60,367 nt of DNA from the NCBI RefSeq assembly GCF_029531845.1, contig NZ_JAMBPV010000014.1, positions 1-60,367 on the forward strand, in the 5' to 3' direction. The position numbers and the translations under genes were made by a program. Shown here in pieces: positions 1-10,335 of the stretch; position 1 is the stretch's first letter, and each line of letters begins with the position of its first letter. Source of the stretch: Staphylococcus equorum. GTDB taxonomy: Bacteria > Bacillota > Bacilli > Staphylococcales > Staphylococcaceae. The notes under the pieces are model-generated. The model ran no database searches. It had not been told where the DNA came from and was given only the letters and a program-made list of their open reading frames with translations.

Positions 1-63
1 AATTGGTTTGTCTACGCTCTGGACTAATGCACTTTCACATTGTTTTAAAAAATTAATGCATAT

Positions 64-122
64 AAAATGACGAAAGGTACATATCGGCTTTTATTAATCC
101 TATATGTACCTTTCGTCATTTT
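64..122 (-). terminator. Terminator after the acyl-CoA thioesterase gene
   Basis: A long perfect inverted repeat pairs 64-84 with 102-122 (core ACGAAAGGTACATAT). It is followed on the minus strand by a short T run. The arm reaches the stop codon of the thioesterase gene. The A/T tails on both sides would let it work in both directions. Confidence 0.8.
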
Positions 123-643
123 CATCCTAATTGTTGTACGCTTGATAAGAACTCAATTGTGCTTTTACTTTCTTCTCTACGTTCTTTCCTTCTTTTGACT
201 CGAGCAGGTGCCGTATCATAGAACCACTTTTCTGTCTGTGATTCTGGATAAACTTGAGGTACTTCTATTGGCTTACCATCTTCACCGAGTGCTACAAATG
301 TTAAAAAACTTAAAGCTGCTAAATGCCTTTCATTTTTAAGTACATCTTCTATAATAATTTGAACGCAGACTTCCATTGAAGATTTTCCGGCGTATGAGAC
401 CATAGCTTCATAAGAAACGACAGCACCTGTTTTAATTGGTTTTAAAAAATCTACTGAATCAGTTGAAGCTGTTACCACCTGTGCATTACTATGTTTCGTT
501 GCTGTTATAGCTGAAATTTCATCAATGTTCGCCATCAACATACCACCAAACATTGTCTGTAGATGATTCGTTTCTTGTGGGAAAACTTGTCTCTCTTTAA
601 TGCTTCGTGCTTCAGACATCGATTTACGTTTTGGTCTTTCCAT
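122..643 (-). CDS. Acyl-CoA thioesterase, hotdog fold (YciA/BACH type)
   Basis: A 173-residue single hotdog-domain protein that probably hydrolyses acyl-CoA thioesters in the cytoplasm. The family motif is visible near residues 26-42 (N-H-L-Q-T-M-F-G-G-M-L-M-A-N-I-D-E), which carries the usual catalytic Asn and the helix that packs in the hotdog. A second conserved stretch (STDSVDFLKPI) follows near residues 60-70. The C-terminal 25 residues are very basic and acidic (KRRKERREESK), beyond the hotdog core. The start is ATG at 643 behind AAGGAA with a rather long spacer; Met9 is an alternative. It has its own terminator. The acyl-chain preference cannot be read from sequence. Confidence 0.88.
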   Translation of the reverse strand: MERPKRKSMSEARSIKERQVFPQETNHLQTMFGGMLMANIDEISAITATKHSNAQVVTASTDSVDFLKPIKTGAVVSYEAMVSYAGKSSMEVCVQIIIEDVLKNERHLAALSFLTFVALGEDGKPIEVPQVYPESQTEKWFYDTAPARVKRRKERREESKSTIEFLSSVQQLG

Positions 644-682
644 AATTTAATCAATTCCTTTTCTTTTATCAGACAAAAAGTG

Positions 683-717
683 AGTGCTCTGAATATAGTA
701 AACTACTTCAGAACACT
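683..717 (-). terminator. Terminator of ampS
   Basis: An 11-bp stem with one G-U pair (683-693 with 707-717) is followed on the minus strand by CACTTTTTG. It sits between the ampS stop and the thioesterase gene. Confidence 0.7.
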
Positions 718-741
718 TTCACAGACTTATCCTTAATCTCC

Positions 742-1980
742 CTATTTTGACCAGTTACCATTTTCGAAGACGAGTTCTTTTTCATCTTCTTGTGTAACGC
801 CATAAATTGTTAAATCTTTACTACCAATCATAAAATCAACATGAATAAGTGAATCATTTAATCCTTGAGCTATCTTTTCTTCTGTAGTCATTTCTGTACC
901 ACCCTCTACATTAAAACCGTAAGCTGATCCTAATGCAATGTGACAAGATGCGTTTTCATCGAACAACGTATTATAAAAAATAGTATTGCGGTTAGAAATT
1001 GGTGAATCATCAGGCACTAGTGCTACTTCACCTAGTCGCTTAGCACCTTCGTCTGTATTTAATAAATCACGTAAGACCTCTTCACCCTTCTCGGCTTTAA
1101 AATCAATTACTTCCCCATCTTTAAAAGTTAATGTAAAACCATCTATAATATTACCGTTATGACTTAATGGTAATTTATTCGTTACATAGCCATTAACTTT
1201 TAACCTATGAGGTGCGGTGAACACTTCTTCAGTAGGAATATTAGCTACAAAGCCTTGACCTTCACTCGTATAACTTGTTGCATCTTCCCATATATGACCT
1301 TCAGGTAAACCAATTTCTAAATCTGTACCTTCAGAAATATAGCGAAGTGCTTTATAATTTTTGCTTTGTAATTTATCCGCATGTTTACTTAGATTAGCAA
1401 CATGGGCTTTCCAATTAGCTACAGGATCATTACCATCTACACGCACGATATCTAATACTTCATCAATGAATGTGTTGTAGGCAGCTTCCTCAGATAGTTC
1501 TGGATAGACACGACTTGCCCAAGCTTTTGATGGATAGGCTGCCACACACCATGGAAATTGGTTTTTCTGACTTGCTTCCATATATCCTTTATACGCAGTA
1601 GCATACTGTCTTTGAAATGTTGCTAGTTTATCACGGTCAATGCCATTTAATAAATCAGGATCTTGAGTTATAAGTGCTAAATTTGCAGCACCTCTATCTA
1701 CGTAATCCATGCGCTTAGCAACTTCATAATCTTTCACTTCATTACTTTCGAAATGTTCTACAGTTTCATATTCGAATTTCAAGCGTGAAAGTCGATCGTC
1801 ACTGTAGTCAACTTTAACGTCAGAAGCGCCTCGTTTATATGCAGCTTCTACTATGTAATGTGTTAATTCAATAGCATCAACACTTGAGCGAATAAATACT
1901 GGTTGACCTTTTTGTACATTCATTCCTACACCAACTAAAAGTTCGGCGTATTGTTTTAATTTTTCTTGTAATTGAGTCAT
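742..1980 (-). CDS. ampS: Aminopeptidase, peptidase family M29 (AmpS/PepS)
   Basis: A 412-residue metallo-aminopeptidase of family M29 that removes N-terminal residues from peptides in the cytoplasm. Full family length. The metal-site region is visible: IPTEE at 248-252 with H258 shortly after, a later ASCHIALG segment, and IHVDFMIG near the C-terminus, which carry the Glu/His/Asp ligands typical of M29 enzymes. It starts with ATG behind AAAAGGAGTG. The stop-to-start distance from the upstream DUF1128 gene is only 15 nt, so the two are probably co-transcribed. A terminator follows it. Confidence 0.93.
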   Translation of the reverse strand: MTQLQEKLKQYAELLVGVGMNVQKGQPVFIRSSVDAIELTHYIVEAAYKRGASDVKVDYSDDRLSRLKFEYETVEHFESNEVKDYEVAKRMDYVDRGAANLALITQDPDLLNGIDRDKLATFQRQYATAYKGYMEASQKNQFPWCVAAYPSKAWASRVYPELSEEAAYNTFIDEVLDIVRVDGNDPVANWKAHVANLSKHADKLQSKNYKALRYISEGTDLEIGLPEGHIWEDATSYTSEGQGFVANIPTEEVFTAPHRLKVNGYVTNKLPLSHNGNIIDGFTLTFKDGEVIDFKAEKGEEVLRDLLNTDEGAKRLGEVALVPDDSPISNRNTIFYNTLFDENASCHIALGSAYGFNVEGGTEMTTEEKIAQGLNDSLIHVDFMIGSKDLTIYGVTQEDEKELVFENGNWSK

Positions 1981-1995
1981 ATTTATACACTCCTT

Positions 1996-2199
1996 TTATT
2001 TACGTATTTGTCCAAGCGCGTCTGCAATTGCAGCTGCTTCACTTGGTGTAAATGACGCTTTTGATGTTACATATTCGTGAATTTCACTAATTTCTTGCTT
2101 ATCTGCTGCTTCATATTTATCTGGATCAATTAAGCTTTGATTCACAAGATTTAAACGTTCTCTTATTTCTAATATCATTTGCTCATTAGTATTTGTCAC
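1996..2199 (-). CDS. DUF1128 (UPF0435) small protein
   Basis: A 67-residue acidic protein of the UPF0435/YfkK family, function unknown. An open frame extends upstream to a TTG at 2220, but the convincing start is GTG at 2199: AAAGGGGTG lies just upstream with good spacing, and the resulting length matches the family. It is helical, with a conserved C-terminal SFTPSEAAAIADALGQIRK segment. It is the first gene of a likely two-gene unit with ampS. The family is widespread in Firmicutes; no role can be inferred here. Confidence 0.85.
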   Translation of the reverse strand: MTNTNEQMILEIRERLNLVNQSLIDPDKYEAADKQEISEIHEYVTSKASFTPSEAAAIADALGQIRK

Positions 2200-2223
2200 T
2201 TCGTTCACCCCTTTTATCAATTT

Positions 2224-2251
2224 ATTTTATCAAATTTACGTTTCTTGTAAA
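2224..2251 (-). promoter_or_regulatory. Promoter of the DUF1128-ampS unit
   Basis: Minus-strand TTTACA (2246-2251), 16-nt spacer, TAAAAT (2224-2229) with an extended TG just before the -10. It lies about 25 nt upstream of the chosen GTG start. Confidence 0.55.
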
Positions 2252-2333
2252 ACTTTTATAATAATAATGCTTTAGAAATGATTAAAAAAGCTTTAAAATG
2301 GGAATTAGCATTATATAATTTGGAGGTAGTCAC

Positions 2334-2798
2334 ATGATTTCAGTAGCATTCGTTTGTTTAGGCAATATTTGTCGCTCGCCAATGGCAGAAGCTATTATGC
2401 GACAAAGATTACTAGATAGAAAGATAACAGGTTTAAACGTAACCTCTAGGGGTACAGGAGAATGGAACTTAGGCCAGCCACCTCATGAGGGTACGCAAGA
2501 TATACTCACTAAAAACGATATACAGTTTGATAACATGATCAGCGAACTATTTAAAGCTGATGATGACTTTGATTATATCATTGCAATGGATCAAAGTAAT
2601 GTAGAGAATATTAAACAGATCAATTCAAACATTAAAGGACAATTATATAAGCTGTTAGACTTTAGTGATATGGATGAGACTGACGTACCTGATCCTTATT
2701 ATACAAATAATTTCGAAGGTGTTTATAAAATGGTACAATCATCTTGTGATAACTTAGTTGATTTTATAGTTAAAGATGCAAATCTAAGAGAGGGGTAA
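2334..2798 (+). CDS. ptpA: Low-molecular-weight protein tyrosine phosphatase PtpA
   Basis: A 154-residue low-molecular-weight tyrosine phosphatase. The catalytic P-loop C-X5-R-S is at residues 8-15 (CLGNICRS) at the extreme N-terminus, as the family requires, and the general acid Asp is in the DPYYT motif (D120). These enzymes dephosphorylate phosphotyrosine on bacterial or host proteins; S. aureus PtpA is secreted and acts in macrophages, although no signal peptide is present. It starts with ATG behind TTGGAGGTAG. The next gene begins 6 nt downstream, so the two form an operon. Confidence 0.93.
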   Translation: MISVAFVCLGNICRSPMAEAIMRQRLLDRKITGLNVTSRGTGEWNLGQPPHEGTQDILTKNDIQFDNMISELFKADDDFDYIIAMDQSNVENIKQINSNIKGQLYKLLDFSDMDETDVPDPYYTNNFEGVYKMVQSSCDNLVDFIVKDANLREG

Positions 2799-2804
2799 AA
2801 CATC

Positions 2805-3089
2805 ATGCAAAATAAATTAATTCCAGGGATTCTATTAGGTGCCGTAATTGGAGGCGCAGTAACATTGGTAGACAAATCAACACGCCAATCATTAAAACAA
2901 TCCATTAAAGATAGAAAAGAAGGTAATCGTTCTCAAAAACCTTCAGCTATCAACAACGTAAAAGACGAAGTATTATATTGGAAAGACGTGGTAGAAGAAA
3001 TTCGCCGTAATAATCCAGAATTAGAACGTTCTTTAAAAGATGCGAAAAATACATTCGTTGAACGTAAAAACAATCGCTTAAATAATTAA
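2805..3089 (+). CDS. YtxH-like small membrane-anchored protein
   Basis: A 94-residue protein with a glycine-rich N-terminal hydrophobic segment (residues 5-22, IPGILLGAVIGGAVTLVD), followed by a charged helical tail rich in Lys, Arg and Glu. This resembles the YtxH/gas-vesicle-like general stress proteins that sit at the membrane with a long cytoplasmic helix. It follows ptpA by 6 nt with its own SD (AGAGAGGGG) and ends in a strong terminator. Function is not known; the ptpA pairing is conserved in staphylococci as far as I recall. Confidence 0.75.
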   Translation: MQNKLIPGILLGAVIGGAVTLVDKSTRQSLKQSIKDRKEGNRSQKPSAINNVKDEVLYWKDVVEEIRRNNPELERSLKDAKNTFVERKNNRLNN

Positions 3090-3141
3090 TTTGATTTTAG
3101 CATTGTATTTTTGAATCCGCATGTTTAAATAATTAAATTAA

Positions 3142-3179
3142 GGCAATACCTAATATTACATGTTTAGGTATTGTCTTTT
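3142..3179 (+). terminator. Terminator of the ptpA unit
   Basis: A 12-bp stem (GGCAATACCTAA, 3142-3153, with 3164-3175) followed by TTTTG. It lies 50 nt after the YtxH-like gene. Confidence 0.8.
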
Positions 3180-3319
3180 GTATATAACTTGTAATGTGTG
3201 ATATTTTAAAAACTAAAAATTAACTTTATAAAAAGAATATCAATACTTATTTACCTTCTTTAACTTTTAAAGTATATTAAACAATATACTGAAAACATCA
3301 ATACATAAGGAGATTTGAT

Positions 3320-4492
3320 ATGTCTAAAAAAGAGAAAACAACTTCAAAGTTTCTAAACTCAGCTAAAAAGAATGAAGAGAAGAAGCCTAAAAAAACAAAA
3401 GATGAACAAATCGGGCCTGATCGTACATATATTATGCCTAACGAATTCAAATCAAAATCACCTAAGAAAGACAATCAAGAATTCTTTGTATCACGTATTA
3501 ATAAGCCAGCAAAATATACGAAAAACCCTAATTTCTTCTCTTACCTCATTTATAGAATAGGTAAAGATGATGCATCTGGTTTATCTGCACAATTATCTTA
3601 TTATTTCATGTTGTCACTATTTCCTATGCTCCTATTCTTATTATCTATAGTACCTGTAGTAGGTGTTAAACAATCAACGATAAGAGATATGATTAAAGAG
3701 AACGTCCCGCCAGATTATGCTGGCCAAGTATCTTCAATTATTGGTGATATTATGGGTAATGCCAGTGGTAGTATATTATCTGTAGGTTTGATTTTAGCAC
3801 TTTGGTCTGCTTCAAATGGTATGACTGCAATTATGAACTCATTCAACGTCGCATATGACGTAGAAGATAGTAGAAACTTTGTTGTTTCTAAACTATTAAG
3901 TGTGCTATTTACACTTGCTATGATTATTGTCTTACCTATTGCACTCGTATTACCAACCTTTGGAGAACAAATCGGTTCACTCCTATTTGGCCCACTTGGT
4001 TTAGGTGATCAGATCAAATGGATTTTTAACTTAGTACGTGTTGTATTACCATTAATCATCATTTTCATAGCATTTATGGTTTTATACACATTAGCGCCGA
4101 ATGTTAAGATTAAAATGAAATCAGTAATACCAGGAGCAATATTCGCTACGATTGTATTTTTAGGTGGCTCATTCTTATTTGGTATATACATTTCAAACTT
4201 TGCTAACTATTCTAAAACATACGGTAGTATTGCTGGTATCATTATTTTAATGTTATGGCTATACATTACAGGCTTTATCATTATTATCGGTGCCGAAATC
4301 AATGCGATTATCCATCAACGCAAAGTAGTCGTTGGTAAAACACCAGAGGAACATACAATGACTGAGATTGAAGAAAACGAAACAACTAAAGGTAAAAACG
4401 AAGCAGATATCAATGCTGACAATGAATCAGCGCATGCTACTGACTCTGATTCCAACCAGAATACTTCAGACTCAGACAGTAATAAAGTTTAA
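3320..4492 (+). CDS. YihY/BrkB family inner-membrane protein
   Basis: A 390-residue polytopic membrane protein of the YihY/virulence factor BrkB family, once misannotated as RNase BN. A basic cytoplasmic N-terminal region of about 90 residues (Lys-rich, no signal peptide) precedes six predicted membrane segments from about residue 92 to 332. The family motif GLSAQLSYYFMLSLFPMLLF lies near residue 91. The C-terminal 55 residues are hydrophilic and acidic, with Ser/Asp/Asn-rich stretches (DSDSNQNTSDSDSNK). The start has a textbook SD (AAGGAG). Transport or enzymatic function is unproven for the family. Confidence 0.88.
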   Translation: MSKKEKTTSKFLNSAKKNEEKKPKKTKDEQIGPDRTYIMPNEFKSKSPKKDNQEFFVSRINKPAKYTKNPNFFSYLIYRIGKDDASGLSAQLSYYFMLSLFPMLLFLLSIVPVVGVKQSTIRDMIKENVPPDYAGQVSSIIGDIMGNASGSILSVGLILALWSASNGMTAIMNSFNVAYDVEDSRNFVVSKLLSVLFTLAMIIVLPIALVLPTFGEQIGSLLFGPLGLGDQIKWIFNLVRVVLPLIIIFIAFMVLYTLAPNVKIKMKSVIPGAIFATIVFLGGSFLFGIYISNFANYSKTYGSIAGIIILMLWLYITGFIIIIGAEINAIIHQRKVVVGKTPEEHTMTEIEENETTKGKNEADINADNESAHATDSDSNQNTSDSDSNKV

Positions 4493-4539
4493 TTTAATAT
4501 AACCTCAACTAAATAGATGTAATGACTATTTTAAAATCA

Positions 4540-4585
4540 ATAGCTTATAGGTGTCTAATTCATGATGCCTATAAGCTATTTTTTA
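4540..4585 (+). terminator. Terminator of the YihY/BrkB gene
   Basis: A 12-bp stem (ATAGCTTATAGG, 4540-4551, with 4568-4579) followed by a T run. Confidence 0.8.
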
Positions 4586-4629
4586 ATTACTAAATTCAAC
4601 CTATACAATTGACTGACTCTATAACACGT

Positions 4630-4688
4630 AAAAAGGTTAAAACCGAAACGTAAATGACTTTGATCTACGTTTCGGTTTTAACCTTTTT
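4630..4688 (-). terminator. Bidirectional terminator below vraR
   Basis: A 23-bp perfect inverted repeat (4630-4652 with 4666-4688) whose arms begin AAAAAGG and end CCTTTTT, so it can stop transcription from both sides. It closes the vraUTSR operon. Confidence 0.85.
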
Positions 4689-4711
4689 GGAAATAATTTA
4701 AATATAATTTA

Positions 4712-5341
4712 TTATTGTATCAAATTATGCTGGAAAGCATAAATAACTGCTTGGGTTCTATCTTGCACTTCTAATTTACTTAATATATTACTTACATGTG
4801 TTTTTACTGTTTTAATCGTTATGTGTGACGCACTCGCAATTTCTTGGTTTGAGTAGCCTTTTGCGATAAGTAATAGAATTTCCATTTCTCGTTCCGTTAA
4901 CATTTCATATAATTCGGCACGTTGTTTCATTCTATTTCTCATCTTCACAAGCACTTCAGCTTCAAACACAGACTCATTATTATGTGTTTTACGAACAGCC
5001 TCGGCTATATCGCTAGCACTAGTCGTTTTTAAAATATAGCTATCTACGCCAGAATCTAAAGCGCGATATACTTCATTATCTTCAATGTAACTTGTTAACA
5101 TTACAACTTTAATATGAGGTAAGTCTTTTTTTATTTGCTCAGTAGCTTCGACACCATCCATATCGTCCATAAGTAAGTCCATTAAGATTAAATCTGGATT
5201 TAGTTGATGGGCCTTTTCAATTGCATCTTTTCCTGACTGACCTTCCCCTACAATCTCAATATCTGGTTGTGTAGATAAGTAACTAGAAATTCCAATTCGA
5301 ACCATTTCATGATCATCAACAAATAAAACTTTAATCGTCAT
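4712..5341 (-). CDS. vraR: Response regulator VraR (cell-wall stress)
   Basis: A 209-residue NarL/FixJ-type response regulator. The receiver domain spans residues 1-120 with the phosphoacceptor D55 and the acidic pair D9/D10. A LuxR-type helix-turn-helix covers about 145-205 ([22 protein letters not shown]). In S. aureus VraR is phosphorylated by VraS on inhibition of cell-wall synthesis and activates the wall-stress regulon, including its own operon. Its start overlaps the vraS stop by 11 nt, implying translational coupling. It is the last gene of vraUTSR. Confidence 0.96.
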   Translation of the reverse strand: MTIKVLFVDDHEMVRIGISSYLSTQPDIEIVGEGQSGKDAIEKAHQLNPDLILMDLLMDDMDGVEATEQIKKDLPHIKVVMLTSYIEDNEVYRALDSGVDSYILKTTSASDIAEAVRKTHNNESVFEAEVLVKMRNRMKQRAELYEMLTEREMEILLLIAKGYSNQEIASASHITIKTVKTHVSNILSKLEVQDRTQAVIYAFQHNLIQ

Positions 5342-6374
5342 GTGAATCCTCCTTATTTAATGGTGCCTTTACTTCAATTCTTGTACCTGAATCGGGTAAA
5401 GAAACAATATGAAACGTAGCACCAATTTCAAGTGCGCGTTCACGCATATTTTTTAAACCATAGCTTTGTTTTACCTTATCATCAACATTGAACCCTTTAC
5501 CATTATCTTGAATACGCAATAATAAGTAATCGGACATATTAAACAATTCTACTGTAACTTTAGAACCTTTTGAATGTCTCAAAGTATTAGATAAGGCTTC
5601 TTGTGTAATTCTGAACAAATGGTCTTCAATACCTTTAGGCACTTCAAATTCTTCAATATCATGTACAACTTTCATAGGTACTTTTTTCTTTAAATCAACG
5701 ACTAAATCCTTAATTCCTTCACCTAGTGATTTGTCTTTTAACCCAATAGGTCTTAAATGTAATAGTAAGGCTCTCATTTCTAATTGAGAATCTTGCACCA
5801 TTTTTTCTAATAACGGAATTTGTTGATCTAGAGGTGCTTCCAATTGTGTTTCTTTAATAGCCGAAAGCATCATGCTCGCTGCAAATAATTGCTGACTTAC
5901 TGAGTCGTGTAACTCACGTGCAAGCCTTTGTCGTTCATCTTCTATAATCTTTTTAACTTTCACATCATTTAAGTTATATGATTCATTTGTTAGATTTTGC
6001 GTCTTCATACGTAATTTGTGTACTTCTTGATTTAATGGAACTAATGTTTGATATAATTCAATCGTTTCATTGTACAATTCAATATTTTGGTCATTGATAC
6101 CTACTGTCTGACCTTCAATAGAACGTTCTATTTGGTCTTGTAACCAGTGGTTTTGCTGATTTATTTTATATGCTAATACTGAACCTACAATAATACAGAG
6201 AAAAATAACTAATAAGTTTATAAATAATAAAACTGGTATTCCAAAAACTTGTGTATAAAACATACCTTGAAAATATACTATATTTACAAATACTTTATCA
6301 ATAAAAAATAGAGCAAAAAATGTACTATAAACTAATATCAACATGGACCCTATTGCTCTTATGTAGTGATTCAT
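5331..6374 (-). CDS. vraS: Sensor histidine kinase VraS
   Basis: A 347-residue intramembrane-sensing histidine kinase. Two N-terminal membrane segments (about 8-30 and 44-68) with almost no extracytoplasmic loop are followed by a coiled linker. The HisKA_3 dimerisation motif is [12 protein letters not shown] with H156, and the HATPase domain ends in DNGKGFNV and GLKNMRERA. It phosphorylates VraR on wall damage (beta-lactams, glycopeptides). It overlaps vraT by 4 nt (ATGA) and vraR by 11 nt. Confidence 0.96.
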   Translation of the reverse strand: MNHYIRAIGSMLILVYSTFFALFFIDKVFVNIVYFQGMFYTQVFGIPVLLFINLLVIFLCIIVGSVLAYKINQQNHWLQDQIERSIEGQTVGINDQNIELYNETIELYQTLVPLNQEVHKLRMKTQNLTNESYNLNDVKVKKIIEDERQRLARELHDSVSQQLFAASMMLSAIKETQLEAPLDQQIPLLEKMVQDSQLEMRALLLHLRPIGLKDKSLGEGIKDLVVDLKKKVPMKVVHDIEEFEVPKGIEDHLFRITQEALSNTLRHSKGSKVTVELFNMSDYLLLRIQDNGKGFNVDDKVKQSYGLKNMRERALEIGATFHIVSLPDSGTRIEVKAPLNKEDSHDD

Positions 6375-7072
6375 TTATAAATCACCTCAACATCGCCAAT
6401 TAATGTCGAAACATAAATGTTTACAGCATAGTTTTCTTCTTTAGTTTCTTCCACGATTTTAATATTATTGTTTTCAACTTTATAGGAGGTTTCATTGACA
6501 TAAGCATTCCCATATAAAGCAGTAAAGTTTAAGATAATATTATAATTCAAAGGTACGATAATTTGAACTTTACCTAAAATATGTCGTATCACTACAGTAT
6601 TATTTTCTTTAATATTCGCAGCTTTAGACATATCGATATGGATATCACCGATGCCATGTTGCACTTGTAAGTCTTCCCATTTGTATACATATACTGGTGT
6701 GCGTTGCTCACCAAACCATTTTTGTTTAATGAAGTTTGGTGACTCTACTTCTTCATCAGTAGCGACTACTTTTAATGGTTTAAATCTATAAATAATATAT
6801 CTTATAATTAACATTATTAAAAAGATAAATAAAATGAGGATTGTATATTTATTAGATAGTAAAGTGAATGCAATTAACAAAGCACCGATCCAAAATGATA
6901 AGAGTCCTCGTATTTTATGGAAATACAAATAACCTACATAGGCTAGGATACAGCCAAGTAATAACACGAGTAAGAAACCAATTTTTTCAAAGAATATATA
7001 ATAAAAATTGGCAATAATCAATAATGTTGTAAAAACAATTAACATCTCGGTCGATATATATTTATGAGTCAT
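6371..7072 (-). CDS. vraT: VraT (LiaF/YvqF-like) regulator of VraSR
   Basis: A 233-residue membrane protein homologous to LiaF/YvqF, the third component of the wall-stress system. It has four closely packed hydrophobic segments in the first 95 residues, then a cytoplasmic beta-rich domain (about 115-233) of repeated short strands like the DUF2154/toast-rack fold. In S. aureus VraT is required for VraSR signalling, and mutations here affect glycopeptide and beta-lactam resistance. It sits between vraU (16 nt away) and vraS (4-nt overlap). Confidence 0.93.
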   Translation of the reverse strand: MTHKYISTEMLIVFTTLLIIANFYYIFFEKIGFLLVLLLGCILAYVGYLYFHKIRGLLSFWIGALLIAFTLLSNKYTILILFIFLIMLIIRYIIYRFKPLKVVATDEEVESPNFIKQKWFGEQRTPVYVYKWEDLQVQHGIGDIHIDMSKAANIKENNTVVIRHILGKVQIIVPLNYNIILNFTALYGNAYVNETSYKVENNNIKIVEETKEENYAVNIYVSTLIGDVEVIYK

Positions 7073-7088
7073 GTTTCGCCACCTTTCT

Positions 7089-7475
7089 TCAAGCGACTAA
7101 ACTAATGCGTTCGATTAGATCACACTCAGTTTCAATATTAGCTCTCTCTGTTGCTTGTTGTGATAAATCGGTTTCAATACGAGCGTAGTCTGCTTCCATT
7201 TCGTTTAATTCACATTTTATTTGCTCAATATCTTTATGTTCTATCTCTTCAGCACAATCAATGTACTCTTTATCCAACATATCAATATATTTATTTTCTA
7301 ATGATAAGGTCAGTCTATCAATTAAACTGCCAACATTACCTTTTCTTTCGATTAAGTATTTAATATACATTTCAACACTTCTCAATTTTTTATCAAGAAA
7401 TCGTTGGTATTCCACTAAGCTTGTGTGAAATGTGTGTTTTGTTATTTTTTCTAAATAAGACGTAATATAATTCAT
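7089..7475 (-). CDS. vraU: VraU, first gene of the vraUTSR operon
   Basis: A 128-residue cytoplasmic protein with no membrane segment. The second half is strongly acidic and helical (KYIDMLDKEYIDCAEEIEHK), probably coiled-coil. It has the position and size of S. aureus vraU, whose molecular role is unclear. It starts with ATG behind TGAGGTGATTCT and is 16 nt upstream of vraT. The name rests mainly on synteny. Confidence 0.85.
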   Translation of the reverse strand: MNYITSYLEKITKHTFHTSLVEYQRFLDKKLRSVEMYIKYLIERKGNVGSLIDRLTLSLENKYIDMLDKEYIDCAEEIEHKDIEQIKCELNEMEADYARIETDLSQQATERANIETECDLIERISLVA

Positions 7476-7503
7476 AGAATCACCTCATGATCGATTAGAC
7501 TCT

Positions 7504-7548
7504 ATTATAAAAAATATCCGGAACCATTGGTATAGGCTCCGGAACCAT
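7504..7548 (-). promoter_or_regulatory. map terminator / vraU promoter region with direct repeat
   Basis: TCCGGAACCAT occurs twice in direct orientation (7517-7527 and 7538-7548). On the minus strand the two self-complementary TCCGGA cores, with CC/GG just inside, form a stem followed by six Ts, a reasonable terminator for map. A perfect -10 TATAAT (7504-7509) starts immediately after, with no good -35, as expected for an activator-dependent promoter such as the VraR-controlled vra promoter. The activator site is inference. Confidence 0.5.
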
Positions 7549-7579
7549 CTTATATTAGGACTTTAGACCGAAACACTAT

Positions 7580-8452
<873 letters not shown>

Positions 8453-8511
8453 CTACTTTTGTAATTCGTGTTAATTCTCTTTTGATACATAATATGACTA
8501 GGAGTTTTTTT

Positions 8512-9498
8512 ATGAGCAACAATTGGTATAAAGGACTTATAGGTGCACGAACAATTAAAACGGGGTTAGCTACATTTTTAACTGCATTTTTTTGTTTAGC
8601 ATTAGATTTAAATCCTATTTTCGCTATTTTAACTGCTATTGTTACAATTGAACCCACTGCAAAGGCATCATTAAAAAAAGGGTATCGTAGACTTCCAGCT
8701 ACAGTAATTGGCGCGCTCTTTGCAGTTGTTTTCACATTTATTTTTGGCGATGAATCTGCTTTTGCATATGCTTTTAGTGCTACATTTACAATAATATTTT
8801 GTACTAAGTTAAAACTTCAAGTTGGAACAACAGTTGCAACATTAACAGCTATGGCTATGATACCTGGTATACATGATGCTTATTTCTTCAACTTTTTCTC
8901 AAGGCTATTAACTGCAATTATTGGTCTGGTCACTGCTGGCTTAGTCAACTTTGTTATCTTCCCACCAAAATATTATGACCAGCTTGAATCTTCAATTAAT
9001 AACGTAGAGTCTAAAATGTACGGCCTCTTTCATCACCGTATGCGTCAATTACTGTTAGGCAAATTCACTAAAGGCGCCCCTTACCAACAATTAAATGTCT
9101 TGTTAGATTTAAATCAAAAGGTTGAGACATTACTTTCTTACCAAAAGGATGAGTTGAGCTATCACAAGCATCACGATTCAGAATGGATACGTTTAAAAGC
9201 ATTAACAACACGTACGCATACAAACAGATTATTCATTACGCATTTATCAAACTTAGTCTATTTGCCTAAAGGCACACATATCCAATTTACGAACGAAGAA
9301 AAAATCGCTATCTTAAGTATTGCTCAAAGTATTAATGACATTTATACTGCTGGGTCTTTTGAGCGACAGCAACAATCTGCTTCATTATTAAAAACATCTG
9401 TTAAAGGATTAGACGAATTTGATGACAACCAATTAAAAAGTCACCTTATTTATGAAATTCTATTAATTTATCGTATCTTAGATCATCGTTTTGCTTAA
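8512..9498 (+). CDS. UPF0421 / aromatic-acid-exporter-like membrane protein
   Basis: A 328-residue protein with an N-terminal membrane domain (about five hydrophobic segments within residues 10-145) and a cytoplasmic helical C-terminal domain, the architecture of the ArAE/FUSC-like family (UPF0421 in staphylococci). The open frame begins 72 nt earlier, but ATG at 8512 follows CTAGGAGT at good spacing and gives exactly the family length. It is divergent from map. The exported substrate is unknown. Confidence 0.85.
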   Translation: MSNNWYKGLIGARTIKTGLATFLTAFFCLALDLNPIFAILTAIVTIEPTAKASLKKGYRRLPATVIGALFAVVFTFIFGDESAFAYAFSATFTIIFCTKLKLQVGTTVATLTAMAMIPGIHDAYFFNFFSRLLTAIIGLVTAGLVNFVIFPPKYYDQLESSINNVESKMYGLFHHRMRQLLLGKFTKGAPYQQLNVLLDLNQKVETLLSYQKDELSYHKHHDSEWIRLKALTTRTHTNRLFITHLSNLVYLPKGTHIQFTNEEKIAILSIAQSINDIYTAGSFERQQQSASLLKTSVKGLDEFDDNQLKSHLIYEILLIYRILDHRFA

Positions 9499-9556
9499 CA
9501 CTTTGTGTATGTCAATTTTACGCCTTGCAATTAAAAAGGGGTTCAAAAATAACAGA

Positions 9557-9602
9557 AGTGGCTGTCAGATTTCCAATAGGATTTCTAACAGCCACTTTTT
9601 TA
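9557..9602 (+). terminator. Convergent terminator between the UPF0421 gene and gatD
   Basis: AGTGGCTGT (9557-9565) pairs with ACAGCCACT (9588-9596) and further inner pairs follow. A T run on the plus strand is strong and the minus-strand tail is weaker. It serves the convergent genes on both sides. Confidence 0.75.
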
Positions 9603-9615
9603 ATTAAGCTTATTT

Positions 9616-10335
9616 CTATTTTTGTGTTACACGATTAACAATTACTTGTTTGGCAGCTTCTTCTTCAGTATTATTTACCTTCTTAGGCGTAAAAGGTATA
9701 CCTTTACGTTCACATGCTTTCTCCAATAAGTAATCGGTCACTTCATGATTCTTAGGTAAAATAGGTCCATGTAAATAAGTTCCCAACAGATTTTTATAAT
9801 GTATGCCTTCTTTAGCATCTTCATCATTATTACCATAACCATGTGTTACATTACCTAATGTGCCATATGGATGATACGTACGACCACCATGATTTTCAAA
9901 ACCGACGATTGTACCAAACGTTTCACTCTCGATTACAATATCCCCAGTTAAACGGTCTTTCTGTGACTCAGTATAAAAATCTAAAATATTAAGACCTTCA
10001 AGTTCAGTACCATCAGGCATAATATATTTACTTCCTAAAAATTGATAACCGCCACAAATTGTTAAACCAGGCATACCGTCTTCAATAACTTCTTTTAATG
10101 TCGTTTTGATTTTGCTTAATTCTTTAGTAGCTAGTGCTTGTTCCCTATCACTACCGCCACCGATAAAGAAAATATCACATTGATCAAAGGTAACGCCCTC
10201 TGTTTCATTTATATCTACAATATTCAATTTAATATCACGCAATTTTGCTCGTTGTTTAAGCGCAATAATATTCCCAATATCACTGTATAAATTTAATTTA
10301 TCAGGCATAAAATGATAAACAGTCAATTCATTCAT
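9616..10335 (-). CDS. gatD: Lipid II isoglutaminyl synthase, glutaminase subunit GatD
   Basis: A 239-residue class I (triad) glutamine amidotransferase that supplies ammonia to MurT for amidation of the alpha-carboxyl of D-Glu in lipid II. The nucleophile is C94 in LTICGGYQ and the catalytic His is H189 in GTYLHGP. The domain has no separate synthetase part, as expected for the two-subunit enzyme. Its start overlaps the murT stop by 4 nt, giving stoichiometric coupling. Loss of this activity in S. aureus sensitises cells to beta-lactams and lysozyme. Confidence 0.96.
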   Translation of the reverse strand: MNELTVYHFMPDKLNLYSDIGNIIALKQRAKLRDIKLNIVDINETEGVTFDQCDIFFIGGGSDREQALATKELSKIKTTLKEVIEDGMPGLTICGGYQFLGSKYIMPDGTELEGLNILDFYTESQKDRLTGDIVIESETFGTIVGFENHGGRTYHPYGTLGNVTHGYGNNDEDAKEGIHYKNLLGTYLHGPILPKNHEVTDYLLEKACERKGIPFTPKKVNNTEEEAAKQVIVNRVTQK

